DNA of 64,000 nucleotides from Costus lasius (taxonomy: Eukaryota; Streptophyta; Magnoliopsida; Zingiberales; Costaceae). Positions 1-11,153 of this stretch are shown here, in pieces. The number at the start of each line of letters is the position of its first letter. Within the stretch, counting starts at the first letter, position 1. The notes under the pieces were generated by a model. The model had not been told where the DNA came from and ran no database searches. It worked only from the letters and a program-made list of their open reading frames with translations. The position numbers and the translations under genes were made by a program. The stretch covers positions 3,348,001 to 3,412,000 of the forward strand of contig JANVAS020000203.1 in the NCBI GenBank assembly GCA_027563935.2, written 5' to 3'.

Positions 1-1738
1 TTGTAAGTCTCGGCCATAGATGAGTCCTTGAGGATGTCTCATCTTGTGGATTCCCTTTTGATGCCGAGAGCTTCAAGAGACAAAGGAAATCTATTAGTGG
101 TGAGAGAAAATCAGATAAACATCAAATACCAAACAAGAGACAAAGGAGAGTGTTCGGTTTGGGGGATGATGTTGTGAAGCCTCTTGATATTAATGTAGAA
201 GTTCCTTGCGCCACTTGTTGTTGAAGATAAAGAATTTGTGCCTCCAATTGTTTGAGGAAGATGATGTTGCCGAGACCTTCAAACAAGAGAGAAAACAAGT
301 GAATCAAAGGGAGACAACAAATCAAAACAACTTACTAGAGGGGAAAAGGGGGATTTGATCTCAAGCATTGAAGCCCTTTGAGGATGAGATGCGCCATGAT
401 GATGGAGTTGATAAGTGTTGCGCCATTGGTTGATGAAGAGGATGTAGATGCATCAAGAGTTTGTTGTAGGGTATGGAGAAGGTTGCGCCACCAATGGTTG
501 AAGAGGTTGTTCTTGCGCCAAGATGGTGAAAAGATCCTTTGATGAGAAGATGCGCCACTTGTTGAGATGTTGATGGAGATGTCTTTGAAGAAACGGTTAG
601 CGAAGGGAACCTTGGCCCTTGGGGAAGAAGGGAAGATAGGTGACACAAGCACCTCAGATGAGAAGGGGAAAGGGGAGGGCGACACAAGCACCCAAGGTTG
701 CTAGGCAACTAATCGACATTTCATTCTTTCAAAAACTAATTCAGGTCACATGCGAGAGCAAACTTTGTAGCCTCTTTTCCTCAACGTTACAAAAGATCAA
801 TTTAAGAAAGAAAATCTTAATCTTTAATGTTTTGTCATGGCAATGGCTTCATGGGTCGAAATTGGCTTGAAAACTTCCCATATTTGAGTGTGAACGCCAA
901 CAATTGCTTGCTTGGTTGTCTTGCTTGGCCGAATTCTTTTTCTTGAAACCATTCCTTCTTTGGCTTGCATGAATATGGTATTCTTTGGTGGCTTTGGCGC
1001 ATTCTTCATTGCTTGGGCGCCAAGAAAAAGGTGACAAACCTTCCTTCTACTTGAATTTCGAAATTGCTTCCTTGAATGGCTTGATGAGGATTCCTTATTT
1101 GGCTTGGATGAATTATTCTTGATTTGATCGGCTTGAGTGTTGTGCTTGGACGAATTTCCTTTGAATTCTTCCCTTAAGTGGCTTCATGAGGTGGCATGGC
1201 TTCCATGCTTGTCTTGGACGAAATTGGAGAAGATTTGATAGAATGGTTGGCTTGTTTCCTTCCATGGTGTGAACAAAAATCCCATTAATTGCCTTCCTTG
1301 ATTTTAGGGATTGGGATCTTGATTTTTCTTCTTTCATGGGCGCATATTACTTGAGGTGGCTGAAATAATCCATGATTGATGAGGCATACGAATTTGGAAA
1401 GGTGAGATGAACTCCTTTCATCTCAAGTCTTCACTTTGAGTGGGGCTTTGAAGTGACCTTCCATATTTGGAGCTAGCTTTGTTGAGTGAGCTTTGAGCTA
1501 GCCTTGAGCTTGTCCACATGACTTGTAAATGCTTATTACACTACTCCTACTAGACATGCACTAATTCTAGTATGATGCAACATAACTTCCATAAAAGAAA
1601 ATTACAAAACAAAGTATAAAATTTACCAAATGTAGCTACATGATGCATGCAATGCAAAGGTGCCTTAGGGTACCCATAAACTAGGGTAGCCTTAAGCTCC
1701 ATTTATATTTTCTTGGGTCATGGTCTCTACCCCCATCA
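1..1738 (-). repeat. Gyp1 3' LTR, partial
   Basis: This segment aligns with 3178-4957 of the other LTR. Base 1 corresponds to about 3178, and both copies end in the same CTCTACCCCCATCA. The first ~600 bases of the full repeat lie beyond the window. The region around 360-600 holds scattered GCGCCA-containing units whose number differs from the other LTR. Short ORFs here are accidental. Confidence 0.8.
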
Positions 1739-2406
1739 GACAAGTCAACTAATGGGGCCCTAGTATTGGATCTAGACTCATCTAGGGGTATGTTCGGAGT
1801 TGTTGGAGGTAGCTCAGGCTCTAAGGTTGGGCTTGTCTCTAAGAGGGTTGGAGGGTTGGCTACCTTAGGAGTTCTAGGTTTAGACCTTTTGATCTTAATC
1901 TTAGGGTCATGACACCTTAAGATATAGGAGTCATCTTGTCTTTGGTGGTACCCTTTAACATCATCTAACCAAGGTTCTCCTAGGTGGACATGATATGTAC
2001 CTTCTAGGGGTAAGACATCACACCAAGCTTCTAGTAGGATACCAAAACTAATAGGCACAAGGCACCTACGGTTAACTAAGATTTTGGTTCCATCATCTCT
2101 AGTAATAGTGTAAGGGTATGGTCTAGGCTTAGTGACAAAGCCAAATCTTTCAATGGCACTAGGGGTTATGAAGTTGAACCCTATGGTTTTATCTATGGCA
2201 ACCTTACACATCTTATCTCCTATTTTGATGTAGGTGTGGAAAAAATCATTCCTAAGGTTGACCCTATAGGTTGGAAGTCTCTCTAAGTATAGTTTGTGGG
2301 ATTTGTCTAGTCTAGCTATTAGCTCTTCAACCATTTTCTCAAACATTTTGGCAGCGTCATTAGGTTTGGAGTAGTTATTGTGATTTATGCCATATCTAGT
2401 AGTCAT
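1681..2406 (-). CDS. Gyp1 retropepsin-like protein (241 aa), the only ORF of the element
   Basis: Residues ~50-165 resemble the aspartic protease segment of plant gypsy polyproteins. There is a strand leading to C-K-V-A-I-D, then a motif like ...RCLVPISFG...WCDVLPLEG...LGEPWLDD, as in elements where this region follows gag. The expected D-S/T-G triad reads D-K-T (AIDKT), so catalytic activity is doubtful. There is no zinc knuckle, RT, RNase H or integrase. The 5' start follows the primer site by about 170 bases, and the reading frame runs ~57 bases into the 3' LTR before stopping. The N-terminal 50 residues could be a gag remnant but are not recognisable. The family assignment is by eye. Confidence 0.6.
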   Translation of the reverse strand: MTTRYGINHNNYSKPNDAAKMFEKMVEELIARLDKSHKLYLERLPTYRVNLRNDFFHTYIKIGDKMCKVAIDKTIGFNFITPSAIERFGFVTKPRPYPYTITRDDGTKILVNRRCLVPISFGILLEAWCDVLPLEGTYHVHLGEPWLDDVKGYHQRQDDSYILRCHDPKIKIKRSKPRTPKVANPPTLLETSPTLEPELPPTTPNIPLDESRSNTRAPLVDLSDGGRDHDPRKYKWSLRLP

Positions 2407-2575
2407 GATGTGTTTACTTTTGAAAAACCAAATAGTTTTGAAAGTAAGGCTCCTAAGAAGTGATATGAGTATAATAGTGTGTTATGAAATCAACTTCTTT
2501 AAAGCACCTAGGTCCAAGAAATGCCTTAGAATTCGAAAATTAGTTTTGGCTAAAAATCTATTCTAAGGTGTTTTC

Positions 2576-2586
2576 CTCTGATACCA
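2576..2586 (-). other. Gyp1 primer-binding site (initiator Met tRNA)
   Basis: On the minus strand this reads TGGTATCAGAG, complementary to the 3' end of plant initiator-Met tRNA, four bases inside the 5' LTR edge at 2591. It fixes the orientation of Gyp1. Confidence 0.8.
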
Positions 2587-2590
2587 AAAC

Positions 2591-4957
2591 TGATGTAGGG
2601 GGGAAGCATGCAATTTGGGCTAGCATGAAAACATGAATCTAAGGAGAACAAGCTAGCATGCAAGGTTATCTAATGGGGCTTTCAAAAATATGTTTTTGGT
2701 ATTTTAGATAAACAAACTGAAGATTAATATGCTACTAAATTATATGCTAGATAATATTAGACCTAAGCATGCAATTATAAACTACAAAATAAATTGCAAC
2801 TAGCATGCTCTTAAAAACTATAACTAAACATGTGGTCAACTACTCTATGGCTAATCATGCATTTCTAAAACATTAAAAGATAATATTGTAAAGAAGCGCT
2901 CACCATGCGATCCTTGAGAATAGAAGGATCGTCCTTCCCGATCTTCAACGGTCCTACTCTGATGGAAGGAGTTGCTTCATTACAAACACACCAACACAAC
3001 AAACTCACACATGTGTGAGTATAAAATTAGGGTTTAATACTCCAAAGGTCTTTTACAAAAGAGATCAAGAGGGGAGGTTAAGCCTCCAAATTCCTCTTGC
3101 TAACAAGTTCAAACACACTACTTAATCTAATCTAATTAATGATGATGTGTTGCTCAAGTCTTGGATTGAGAAGGCCTTGTAAGTTTCGGCCAAGAATGAT
3201 TCCTTGTAGATGTCTCATGTTATGGAGTCCCTTTTGATGCCAAGAGCTTCAAGAAACAAAGAAGAGTCTATTAGTGAAAGATTACACAAGTAAACATAAA
3301 CTAAAGGCAAGTTGAAATGTTCTCGGTTTGATGTTTCTCCAAGTTATAGTGGAGGAGATCCTTAATGTTGAAGATGCGCCACTTGAAGTTGCTTGATCCT
3401 TGGGATGAAGGGATCCTATCTTTTGCGTCACCTACAAGATTCAACAAGTTAAACAAAGACGAACCAAGCAAATAATAACAAGAGTAAGATAGAGAGGCTT
3501 GGCCGATTGAGTGTCTTGAAGGAGTTGATTCAAGGATGTTCTCTTGATATAGTTCCTTGGAGAGTGGTTGAAGATCTTTGTGCTAAGTGTTGATGAAGGA
3601 GATGGACTAGATGCGCCAAGGGTTGGTGAAGAGGATGTAGATGCGCCACCAAGGTTAAGGGAGATGCTCCTTGAAGATATTGCGCGGCTAATGGTTGAAG
3701 AGGTTGTTCTTGCGCCAAGATGGTGAAAAGATCCTTTGAAGGGAGGATGCGCCACTTGTTGAGATGTTGATGGAGATGCGCCACAAGAGGTTGAAGAAGA
3801 TAGAGGTGCGCCCCTTGTTGGTTAAAGAAGATGATCCAAGCGCCAAGTTGATGGAGATGTCTTTGAAGAAACGGTTAGCGAAGGGAACCTTGGCCCTTGG
3901 GGAAGAAGGGGAGATAGGTGACACAAGCACCTCAGATGAGAAGGGGAAAGGGGAGGGCGACACAAGCACCCAAGGTTGCTAGGCAACTAATCGACATTTC
4001 ATTCTTCAATTCTTGCTACAAGTTCCATGCGATTACAAGAGTTTGTAGACTTTTTCCTCAACGTTACAAAAGGGCAAATTAAGAAAGAAATAATAGTATT
4101 CAATGCTTTGTCGAGGCAATGGCTCCTTTGATTGTGATTTGCCTTGAAGACTTGCTTGCATCTTCGGCTAAGGGGCTAGCTTTCCTTCCTTCTTTGGTTG
4201 GGGCGAATTCCTTTAGGGCATGAAGCTTTGAAATTCGAAATTCTTTCCTTGAATGCCTTTCCTTGTTTGTAATAAGCGAGTGGATGGCTTTGAAACTTGC
4301 TATTTTTGTTGTGGATAAATTCCTTCTTTGCTTGGTGAATTCTCTTTGCTTGGGCGACAAGAGAAGGTGACAATCCTTCCTTCTTTGGCCATGGACGAAT
4401 TGCTTTGGTGATCTTCCCTTAATTGGATTCATGAGGTGGCATTGCTTCTTGAATTGGCGTGGCTTCCTTCCTTCCATGGTGTGAATGCATATTAATTCCT
4501 TGATTCAAGGGATTTGATGGAGAGCTTTAATCAAATCTTGAGTGGGCGCATATCCCTTGAGGATTTGACATAGAAACCGATTTCTTGCAAGGTGGATGGT
4601 GGCCAACAAATGTGGAAAGGTGAGATGAACTCCTTTCATCTCAAGTCTTCACTTGGAACTTGGCTTGGAAGTGACTTTCCTTAATTGGAGCTAGATTTGT
4701 TGAGTGAGCTTTGAGCTAGTCTTGAGCTTGTCCACATGAATTGTAAATGCTTATTACACTACTCCTACTATGATGCAACATTACCATGCACTAATCCTAC
4801 CATGATGCAACATAATTTCCATAAAAAGAAAAATACAAAACCTACCATATGTAGCTACATGATGCATGCAATGCAAGGGTGCCTTAGGGTACCCATAAAC
4901 TAGGGTAGCCTTAAGCTCCACTTATATTTCCGTGGGTCATGGCCTCTACCCCCATCA
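2591..4957 (-). repeat. Gyp1 5' LTR, 2367 bp
   Basis: The plus-strand left edge is TGATGTAGGGG and the right edge CCCCCATCA, giving TG...CA ends and a short inverted terminal repeat. The left edge abuts the primer site. The right edge abuts the interrupted Gyp2 RNase H codons. It is colinear with 1-1738 but with clear divergence and length differences. Confidence 0.85.
3590..3870. repeat. GCGCCA-type degenerate tandem units inside the Gyp1 LTR
   Basis: The block contains repeated units of roughly 30-45 bases, each carrying TGCGCCA(C/A) followed by a GTTGA/GATG-rich stretch. The matching block in the other LTR (about 380-600) lacks roughly 80 bases present here around 3775-3860, which suggests slippage or unequal exchange after insertion. 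Confidence 0.55.
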
Positions 4958-5539
4958 CCTTATCCTTTTTGAGTGCCCAAAAGAAGTTCGGTGCCCAGCA
5001 TGCCAAGTGGGTGGAGTACTTGCAACAATACTCTTTTGTGATTAATCATAAGGCGGGTAAGGATAATGTTGTAGCGGATGCCCTAAGCCGAGTAAGGACC
5101 CTTTTGTGTGTTATGCGCACCCGCATCAATACATTCGACTATGTTAAGGATGAGTGCCCTAACTGCCCCGATTTTGGTGCAATCTATACTCACCTGAGCG
5201 AGTTTGAGGATGTCGAGTCGCCTTACCAGTTGTGTGAGGCTTATTTGTTCTTTGGGAACTGATTGTGTATTCCCCGGTCCTCCCTTAGCGACAACCTTCT
5301 ATTAGAGTTGCATGCGGGTGGCGTTGCTGGCCACCATGGACATGATAAGACATTTGAGATGGCCGAGGAGCGCCTGTTTTGGCCTTCCTTGCGCAAAGAT
5401 ATGGAACGCATTGTCTGCCACTGTGGCACTTGCTAAATGGCTAAGCTTAGACCCCCCGAACACTAGTCTTTACACCCCACTACCCATTTCTGAGGGTCCA
5501 TGAAGGGACCTCAACATGGACTTCATCTTGGGGTTGCCC
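4958..5539 (+). pseudogene. Gyp2 pol, first part: end of RNase H and integrase zinc finger
   Basis: Translation from 4958 shows the end of a Ty3/gypsy RNase H (HAKWVEYLQQYSF...NVVADALSRV) and a linker. After a TGA at 5260-5262 the frame continues into the integrase HHCC zinc finger (LHAGGVAGHHGHDKT...CHCGTC, about 5310-5430). There is a TAA right after the CHCGTC motif, a frameshift near 5458, and a further TGA before the motif NMDFILGLP. It is interrupted at 5539 by Cop1-A and resumes at 14738. Its 5' part is replaced by the Gyp1 insertion. It is clearly dead. Confidence 0.85.
5535..5539. repeat. Target-site duplication TGCCC, left copy (Cop1-A)
   Basis: TGCCC precedes the element and is repeated at 14738-14742. 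Removing Cop1-A and one copy restores the Gyp2 integrase reading G-L-P-R-T across the site. Confidence 0.95.
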
Positions 5540-7249
5540 TGAAAGAAACCCTTAGAAAGGGGGTTGAAACCCTAAACATGCGCATCTAGCATGCATGACG
5601 GAAAGAGGGTTTCTAAAAGATCGTATATGACAACCATATGATCAACTTGAAGCTATGAGTTTAGATCTATACCATAGCCATAGATTGGAGGTCGGCTTGG
5701 AAGAAGAGAGCAACTTTGATCTCCTCCAAGAGTTCACACACAAAGGCGATGAAGACTCCCAACTTGCGCACCTCTTGTGCTAGCAAAAGTGCCAAGATGT
5801 CAATGATCGAGTGTAGGGAAGAGATGAAGACTTCCTTTTGCTTGGCCGGTTCCTCCTCTTCTCGTCAACACCCTCACTTGCTCGAGAGCAAAAATTCGTT
5901 TTCCACCAAGCAACAAGAGAGAGGTGTAACCGAAAAACATTAGGGAGACTTCAAGCCATGAACGCATATGCGTTTTCATTTTGGAACTTTCCAAAAATGG
6001 CAACCATTAAGAGTATGCGTTCATGCGTTCATGTCTCCATGAACCAAACGCAACTCCTTCTCCCTCTTGAACCATGCGCTCAACCCATGAGCCGGTTCAA
6101 TACCCTTGGTTCAATAGCGAAACCAAATCAGCCCAAGCATTAAGTCTAGATCAAATTAGACCCCAAAGTCCAAGATCTGACCATTCATCATCTGACGCTT
6201 CTGATCGCATCGATCTAGCATCATCTCTCTCGATCGAAGCTTACCGATCTAAAGCCCTAATCAATCAAACATGATCAGACCAGATCTCACTTACAATCAG
6301 AGATTAAATCCCTTTAAACTGAACCGAAACAATTCAGTCCACACGATCTGACTTAAGCAAGCCATATCACCAAATTGTGCGACCCTAAGGGTTTCCTTTA
6401 AATGTCGGTAACGATAACTTTCGTTATCACGATCAGTGAGGGGTATCTAGCAACACATCACTGTCTCCCGATATAAAGGAAAGAGTCTTCCAAGACTACA
6501 CCCAAACCATGGCACAAGTGTGAATCAAACTCACGAGGCATGCATGTTTCCTTTGCCACTGGATGTTCTTATTGGACAAGCATGTCAAGCCTGTAACTCC
6601 AATACGATGAGCATGATTAGATCAGATGAACACAGTCATCTGGGTATGGCCATACACTATCTCAATCTTCTCATACAGGGGGGGCCCTTTAGAACATCAC
6701 ACTCCTTAAACAAGGAGACGGCAATCCTTTATCTATCACAAGTGCCCTAACCTGACTCAAGCTCACCATCCAAGATAGTCTATAACCATTATGTTTCAAA
6801 TGATATTGAACTACCTCAAAACAATGACAATCATCATTTAGAAACACAAGTGATCTCAAGTCAAAGGACATGTGACACTTGCTGCTTACAAGGATCATTC
6901 ACATTGTGACAAGCAATGGAATATCCCAGTAGGGTCTGTCCAGTACATCCAATGTACCCATGAGTCTACATCTTATTCCATGCTCGAAGCATCCTATAAG
7001 ATTAGCACACATATTAGTCTCAATCATATCAAGGCTGTCTCATGTTCACCAAGATATCTCGACTAAGGACATATAGCCTGTCAGCCTAGCTGAACAGCTT
7101 TGAGACATTATTCAGAAGTACACTTATTACAGCAGACAAGGTAACAACCTGAATAATAACCATGCCTTTATAAACACAAGAGTTTATTACATGATACTTA
7201 TTGCAATCCCAAAGGCCTCAAACATTAGCCTTAAGGGCATACCCCAACA
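5540..7249 (-). repeat. Cop1-A 3' LTR, 1710 bp
   Basis: On the element strand it starts TGTTGGGGTATGCC and ends GGTTTCTTTCA. It is identical in length to 13028-14737, with one observed difference at 6875. It contains the LTR block GTATGGCCATAC that is shared with Cop2. Numerous short ORFs here are repeated in the other LTR and are not genes. Confidence 0.95.
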
Positions 7250-7261
7250 ATCTCCCACTTG
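7250..7261 (-). other. Cop1-A polypurine tract
   Basis: The element strand reads AAGTGGGAGAT immediately before the 3' LTR start. The same tract occurs at the equivalent point of all Cop1 and Cop2 copies in the window (18752, 28569, 36251, 45168, 55759, 61396). Confidence 0.85.
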
Positions 7262-7269
7262 CACTTAAT

Positions 7270-9786
7270 CTAATGGTTGAGAAATCTCAAACCCATATTA
7301 TTACAGTGCTGCTCATGCTTCTGCTGCGCCAGAGGCTTGGTAAGCGGGTCTGCCAGATTGTCATCTGTATGAACCTTGCATATTTTGATCTCGCCTCGAT
7401 CAATGATCTCCCGGATCAAGTGAAACCGTCTCTGTATGTGCTTGGACTTCTGGTGCGACCGTGGTTCCTTTGCTTGTGCGATTGCTCCAGTGTTATCACA
7501 GAAGATAACCAAAGGATCAGCACTCGAAGGAACGACACCAAGTTCTCTCACGAACTTACGAATCCACACTGCCTCCTTGGATGCTTCCGAGGCTGCAACA
7601 TACTCGGCTTCTGTTGTGGAATCAGCAACAGTTGACTGTTTGAAACTCTTCCACACCACTGCTCCACCATTCAAGCTAAAAACATAGCCTGATTGCGATC
7701 GGAAATCATCCTGGTCCGACTGGAACGAAGCGTCAGTATATCCCTCTATACTGAGTTCTTCCTGACCACCATATATCAAGAACATATCTTTGGTCCTCCG
7801 CAGATATTTTATAATGTTCTTGACTGCAATCCAGTGCGCCAAACCTGGATTACTTTGGAATCGACTGGTCACGCTTAACCCGTAAGCGACGTCTGGGCGA
7901 GTACATAACATCGCATACATGATGGACCCAATAGCCGAAGCATAAGGCGTATTGTCCATTTCATCTTTCTCAGTCTGTGTTTGTGGACACTGACTCTTCG
8001 AAAGATTCAGACCATGTCTGACTGGAAGATATCCACGTTTAGAATTCTCTAAATGGAATCTCTCCAGGACCTTATCGATGTAAGTACTCTGGCACAGCCC
8101 GAGAAGCCTCTTAGATCTATCCCTATAGATCTTTACACCTAACACATAGGCTGCTTCTCCTAGATCTTTCATCTGGAAACATTTTCCTAACCATGCTTTA
8201 ACAGCATGCAGTTCAGGAATATCATTTCCAATGATTAAGATATCATCGACGTAGAGGATTAGGAATGTAATTACGCTCCCACTAAACCTCTTATAAACAC
8301 ACGGGTCATCTTCGTTCTTGATGAAACCAAACTCAGAGATTGATTCATCAAAACGAATATTCCAGCTCCTAGATGCTTGTTTCAATCCATAAATGGATTT
8401 CTTTAACTTGCATATTTTATGACGATCTGCTGGATTAGTGAAACCCTCAGGTTGTGTCATATACACATCCTCATCCAGATTTCCATTAAGGAAAGCTGTC
8501 TTCACATCCATCTGCCAGATCTCATAATCATAATATGCAGCTATCGCGAAAAGAATCCGAATAGACTTGAACATAGCTACAGGTGAGAAAGTTTCATCAT
8601 AATCTATCCCGTAGATTTGTTTGAAACCTTTCGCAACTAGCCTGCCTTTATAGGTAACCACGTTACCATCCATGTCAATCTTCTTCTTGAAGATCCATTT
8701 ACAGCCTATAGGGATTACTCCCGGAGGCGGATCAACCAAATCCCAGACTTGGTTATCTGACATGGAGTCCATCTCGGCTCGCATAGCATCAAGCCATCTA
8801 GCTGACTCCGGTCCACTGACCGCATCCGCATAAGTTAGGGGTTCATCATTATCAATGATGTAGACTCCGTCATAGCGCTCAGGCTGTCGACGGATCCTTC
8901 CCGATCTTCGCGGTTCCCGTGTTATCTGAGCCTCAGGTTGTTCAATAACCTGATCTACCGGCTCAGGCTCATCCAACTGAGCTTGACTACTTTGTCCTTC
9001 CTCTGGATTTTCATCCAGCTTTATTTCTCTCCCACTGGCCTCTTGCAGAAGAAACTCCTTCTCAAGGAATATGGCCGTCCGAGCAACAAAAACTTTGTTC
9101 TCCTTGGGATCGTAGAAATAATAACCCTTAGTTTCCTTAGGGTAACCGACAAAGATGCATTTGTCAGATCTGCTCTCTAGTTTCCCAGAGGCGAGCTTTT
9201 TGACATAAGCCTCGCAACCCCAGATCCTGATAAATGTCAAGCTTGGCTGTTTCCCATACCATAATTCATATGGCGTCATTGAAACTGCCTTAGATGGCAC
9301 TCGGTTTAGTACCTTTGCAGCTGTTTCCAGTGCAAAACCCCAAAAGGAGTATGGAAGAGTGGCCTGACTCATCATAGAACGAACCATATCAAGTAACGTT
9401 CTATTTCTCCTCTCGGACACACCATTCCATTGCGGTGTTCCTGGCGGAGTGAGCTGTGAGATAATCCCACACTCCTTCAGATAGTCAGTAAATGCATGAC
9501 TTAGGTATTCTCCACCTCGATCAGAACGAAGTGCCTTGATATTTCGGCCTAGCTGATTTTGTACTTCATTCTTGAACTCTTTGAACTTGTCAAAAGATTC
9601 ACTTTTATGTCTCATCAGATAGACATACCCATACCTACTGAAATCATCAGTAAAGGTAATGAAGTACTGATAGCCACCTCTGGCATGTTTACTAAATGGC
9701 CCACACACATCACTGTGTATAAGGTCAAGTAAACCTGAAGCCCTTTGACCTTTCTTAGAAAAAGGTGACTTCGTCATTTTACCCAT
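7270..9786 (-). CDS. Cop1-A pol, downstream frame (integrase core, RT, RNase H), 838 codons
   Basis: This frame begins inside the integrase region (MGKMTKSPF). It carries the integrase catalytic residues in IHSDVCGP, LRSDRGGEY and NGVSERRNR, then a linker, the RT with YVDDILII, and RNase H with YTDASF, TTEAEYVAASEA and FCDNTGAI. It ends in LRFLNH just before the polypurine tract. It is intact internally but separated from gag-PR by the frameshift near 9843, so it is probably not expressed as a complete polyprotein. Confidence 0.9.
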   Translation of the reverse strand: MGKMTKSPFSKKGQRASGLLDLIHSDVCGPFSKHARGGYQYFITFTDDFSRYGYVYLMRHKSESFDKFKEFKNEVQNQLGRNIKALRSDRGGEYLSHAFTDYLKECGIISQLTPPGTPQWNGVSERRNRTLLDMVRSMMSQATLPYSFWGFALETAAKVLNRVPSKAVSMTPYELWYGKQPSLTFIRIWGCEAYVKKLASGKLESRSDKCIFVGYPKETKGYYFYDPKENKVFVARTAIFLEKEFLLQEASGREIKLDENPEEGQSSQAQLDEPEPVDQVIEQPEAQITREPRRSGRIRRQPERYDGVYIIDNDEPLTYADAVSGPESARWLDAMRAEMDSMSDNQVWDLVDPPPGVIPIGCKWIFKKKIDMDGNVVTYKGRLVAKGFKQIYGIDYDETFSPVAMFKSIRILFAIAAYYDYEIWQMDVKTAFLNGNLDEDVYMTQPEGFTNPADRHKICKLKKSIYGLKQASRSWNIRFDESISEFGFIKNEDDPCVYKRFSGSVITFLILYVDDILIIGNDIPELHAVKAWLGKCFQMKDLGEAAYVLGVKIYRDRSKRLLGLCQSTYIDKVLERFHLENSKRGYLPVRHGLNLSKSQCPQTQTEKDEMDNTPYASAIGSIMYAMLCTRPDVAYGLSVTSRFQSNPGLAHWIAVKNIIKYLRRTKDMFLIYGGQEELSIEGYTDASFQSDQDDFRSQSGYVFSLNGGAVVWKSFKQSTVADSTTEAEYVAASEASKEAVWIRKFVRELGVVPSSADPLVIFCDNTGAIAQAKEPRSHQKSKHIQRRFHLIREIIDRGEIKICKVHTDDNLADPLTKPLAQQKHEQHCNNMGLRFLNH

Positions 9787-11153
9787 TAAACAAGCTTTGC
9801 ATGTATCAATCTCCTTATAGGAGAATGATCCCAGCAGTCCATTTCATGCAACCGCTTAATGCGCTTCTCGTTTATATGGCCTAAACGACTGTGCCATAGC
9901 AAGGTGCTGTCATCAGCATACTTGGCTTTCTTATTATCAATGTTTTGTATAGAATATTCCATGTCCAACATGAATAACCCATTGTTGATTGAACCAGTTG
10001 CATACACAATATTATCTAGAGATAAAACACACTTTGAAATTTTGCATTCAAAGGCAAATCCTTTCCTGACAAGAGCAGGAATAGAGATAATATTCTTGGT
10101 AATACTGGGTACAAAATAACAATTGTTTAATTCCAATACAATGCCAGATGGTAAAGAAATGAAATAGTCTCCTACAGCAACAGCAGCAACCCGTGCCCCG
10201 TTTCCAACTCGTAGGTCTACCTCATGCTGTCCCACCTGCCTTCTTCTCTTGAGTTCCTGTACATTTGAACAAATGTGAACTCCACATGCAGTGTCCAACA
10301 CCCATGAAATAGAAGAAGAAGATAACATGACCTCAGTCACATATATACCTGAGCCAGAAGCGATGCTTCCCCTCTTATCTCCTTGGAGCGCTTTACAGTC
10401 CTTTTTCCAGTGACCCAGCTGGCCACAGTGGAAACACCTGTTATCCTTCGACCGCTTCACCTTCTGTTTCAGAGCCTTGCTGTAATTCTTGACAGGGGCC
10501 TTGCCCTTCTTCCCCTTCTTCTTGTTCCTAGAAGGAACCATTAAGACAGAGGTTGAAGGCTTACCCTTCAGAGTTTCCTCAGTTGTCAAGAGCATATTCA
10601 GCAGCTCTGCCGGCGTGCAATCGATTTTGTTCATATTAAAATTAATGATGAACGCATCGAAAGAGGGCGGGAGAGACTGCAGAATAATATCAACAGCAAG
10701 CTCCTGGTTGATGGTATGCCCCAGTTTCTCCAGAGCCTCCTTGTGCCCAATCATCTTGAGCACGTGAGCTCCCACTGGGCTCCCCTCAGCCAGTTTGCTC
10801 TGAAAGAAGAGCTTTGTCAGATTATAGCGTTCTGTCCTCGCCTGTGCAGCATACAGCATCTTGAGGTTCGCTATAATCTCTATAGCCGACATATCCTCAT
10901 GCTGACGCTGCAGCGGTGGCGTCATAGACGCTAGCATCAGGCAAGCGACATCAATGCTATCATTGACGTGCTTTTCATAGGCATCCCGAACCGCCCTTGC
11001 GGCGTTCGGAGCGGGCTGCGGCGGTATCGCCGTCTCGAGGACATACAGTTTCCTCTCTGCCTTAAGAACGATCTTAAGGTGTCCGAACCAGTCAGAGAAG
11101 TTCGGCCCAGCAAACTTCTCCCTTTCCAGTAGGGATCGCACATTGAAGCTCAT
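9786..11153 (-). CDS. Cop1-A gag-protease-pre-integrase frame (455 codons, frameshifted end)
   Basis: Gag starts MSFNVRSLLEREKFAGPN and runs to a CCHC zinc knuckle (CFHCGQLGHWKKDC). Protease follows, with the active-site motif VLDTACG, then the start of the integrase zinc finger (LLWHSRLGH). Near 9843 the sequence differs from Cop1-B by a net one-base loss, and the last ~20 residues are out of frame. The proposed spliced start adds ten residues upstream (see the intron at 11175-13160). No other lesion is seen. Confidence 0.9.
   Translation of the reverse strand: MSFNVRSLLEREKFAGPNFSDWFGHLKIVLKAERKLYVLETAIPPQPAPNAARAVRDAYEKHVNDSIDVACLMLASMTPPLQRQHEDMSAIEIIANLKMLYAAQARTERYNLTKLFFQSKLAEGSPVGAHVLKMIGHKEALEKLGHTINQELAVDIILQSLPPSFDAFIINFNMNKIDCTPAELLNMLLTTEETLKGKPSTSVLMVPSRNKKKGKKGKAPVKNYSKALKQKVKRSKDNRCFHCGQLGHWKKDCKALQGDKRGSIASGSGIYVTEVMLSSSSISWVLDTACGVHICSNVQELKRRRQVGQHEVDLRVGNGARVAAVAVGDYFISLPSGIVLELNNCYFVPSITKNIISIPALVRKGFAFECKISKCVLSLDNIVYATGSINNGLFMLDMEYSIQNIDNKKAKYADDSTLLWHSRLGHINEKRIKRLHEMDCWDHSPIRRLIHAKLV

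Larger units (their letters stand above)
1..4957 (-). mobile_element. Gyp1, non-autonomous gypsy-like LTR element (left end outside window)
   Basis: The element reads on the minus strand: 5' LTR at 2591-4957, an iMet primer site at 2576-2586, an internal region of only about 850 bases (1739-2590), then the 3' LTR from 1738 leftward past the window edge. The LTR termini are TGATG...CATCA. It is inserted in the RNase H region of Gyp2, and 4958-4962 (CCTTA) should be its right target duplication; the left copy is outside the window. There is no room for RT or integrase, so any movement must have used enzymes from another element. The LTRs differ by many substitutions and indels, so the insertion is old. 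Confidence 0.8.

Noticed and set aside
1113..1337. Small ORFs in the Gyp1 LTRs (for example 1113-1337, 4100-4477)
   Set aside because: They fall in LTR sequence, are not preserved in the partner LTR, and are rich in simple Lys/Ser/Arg runs.
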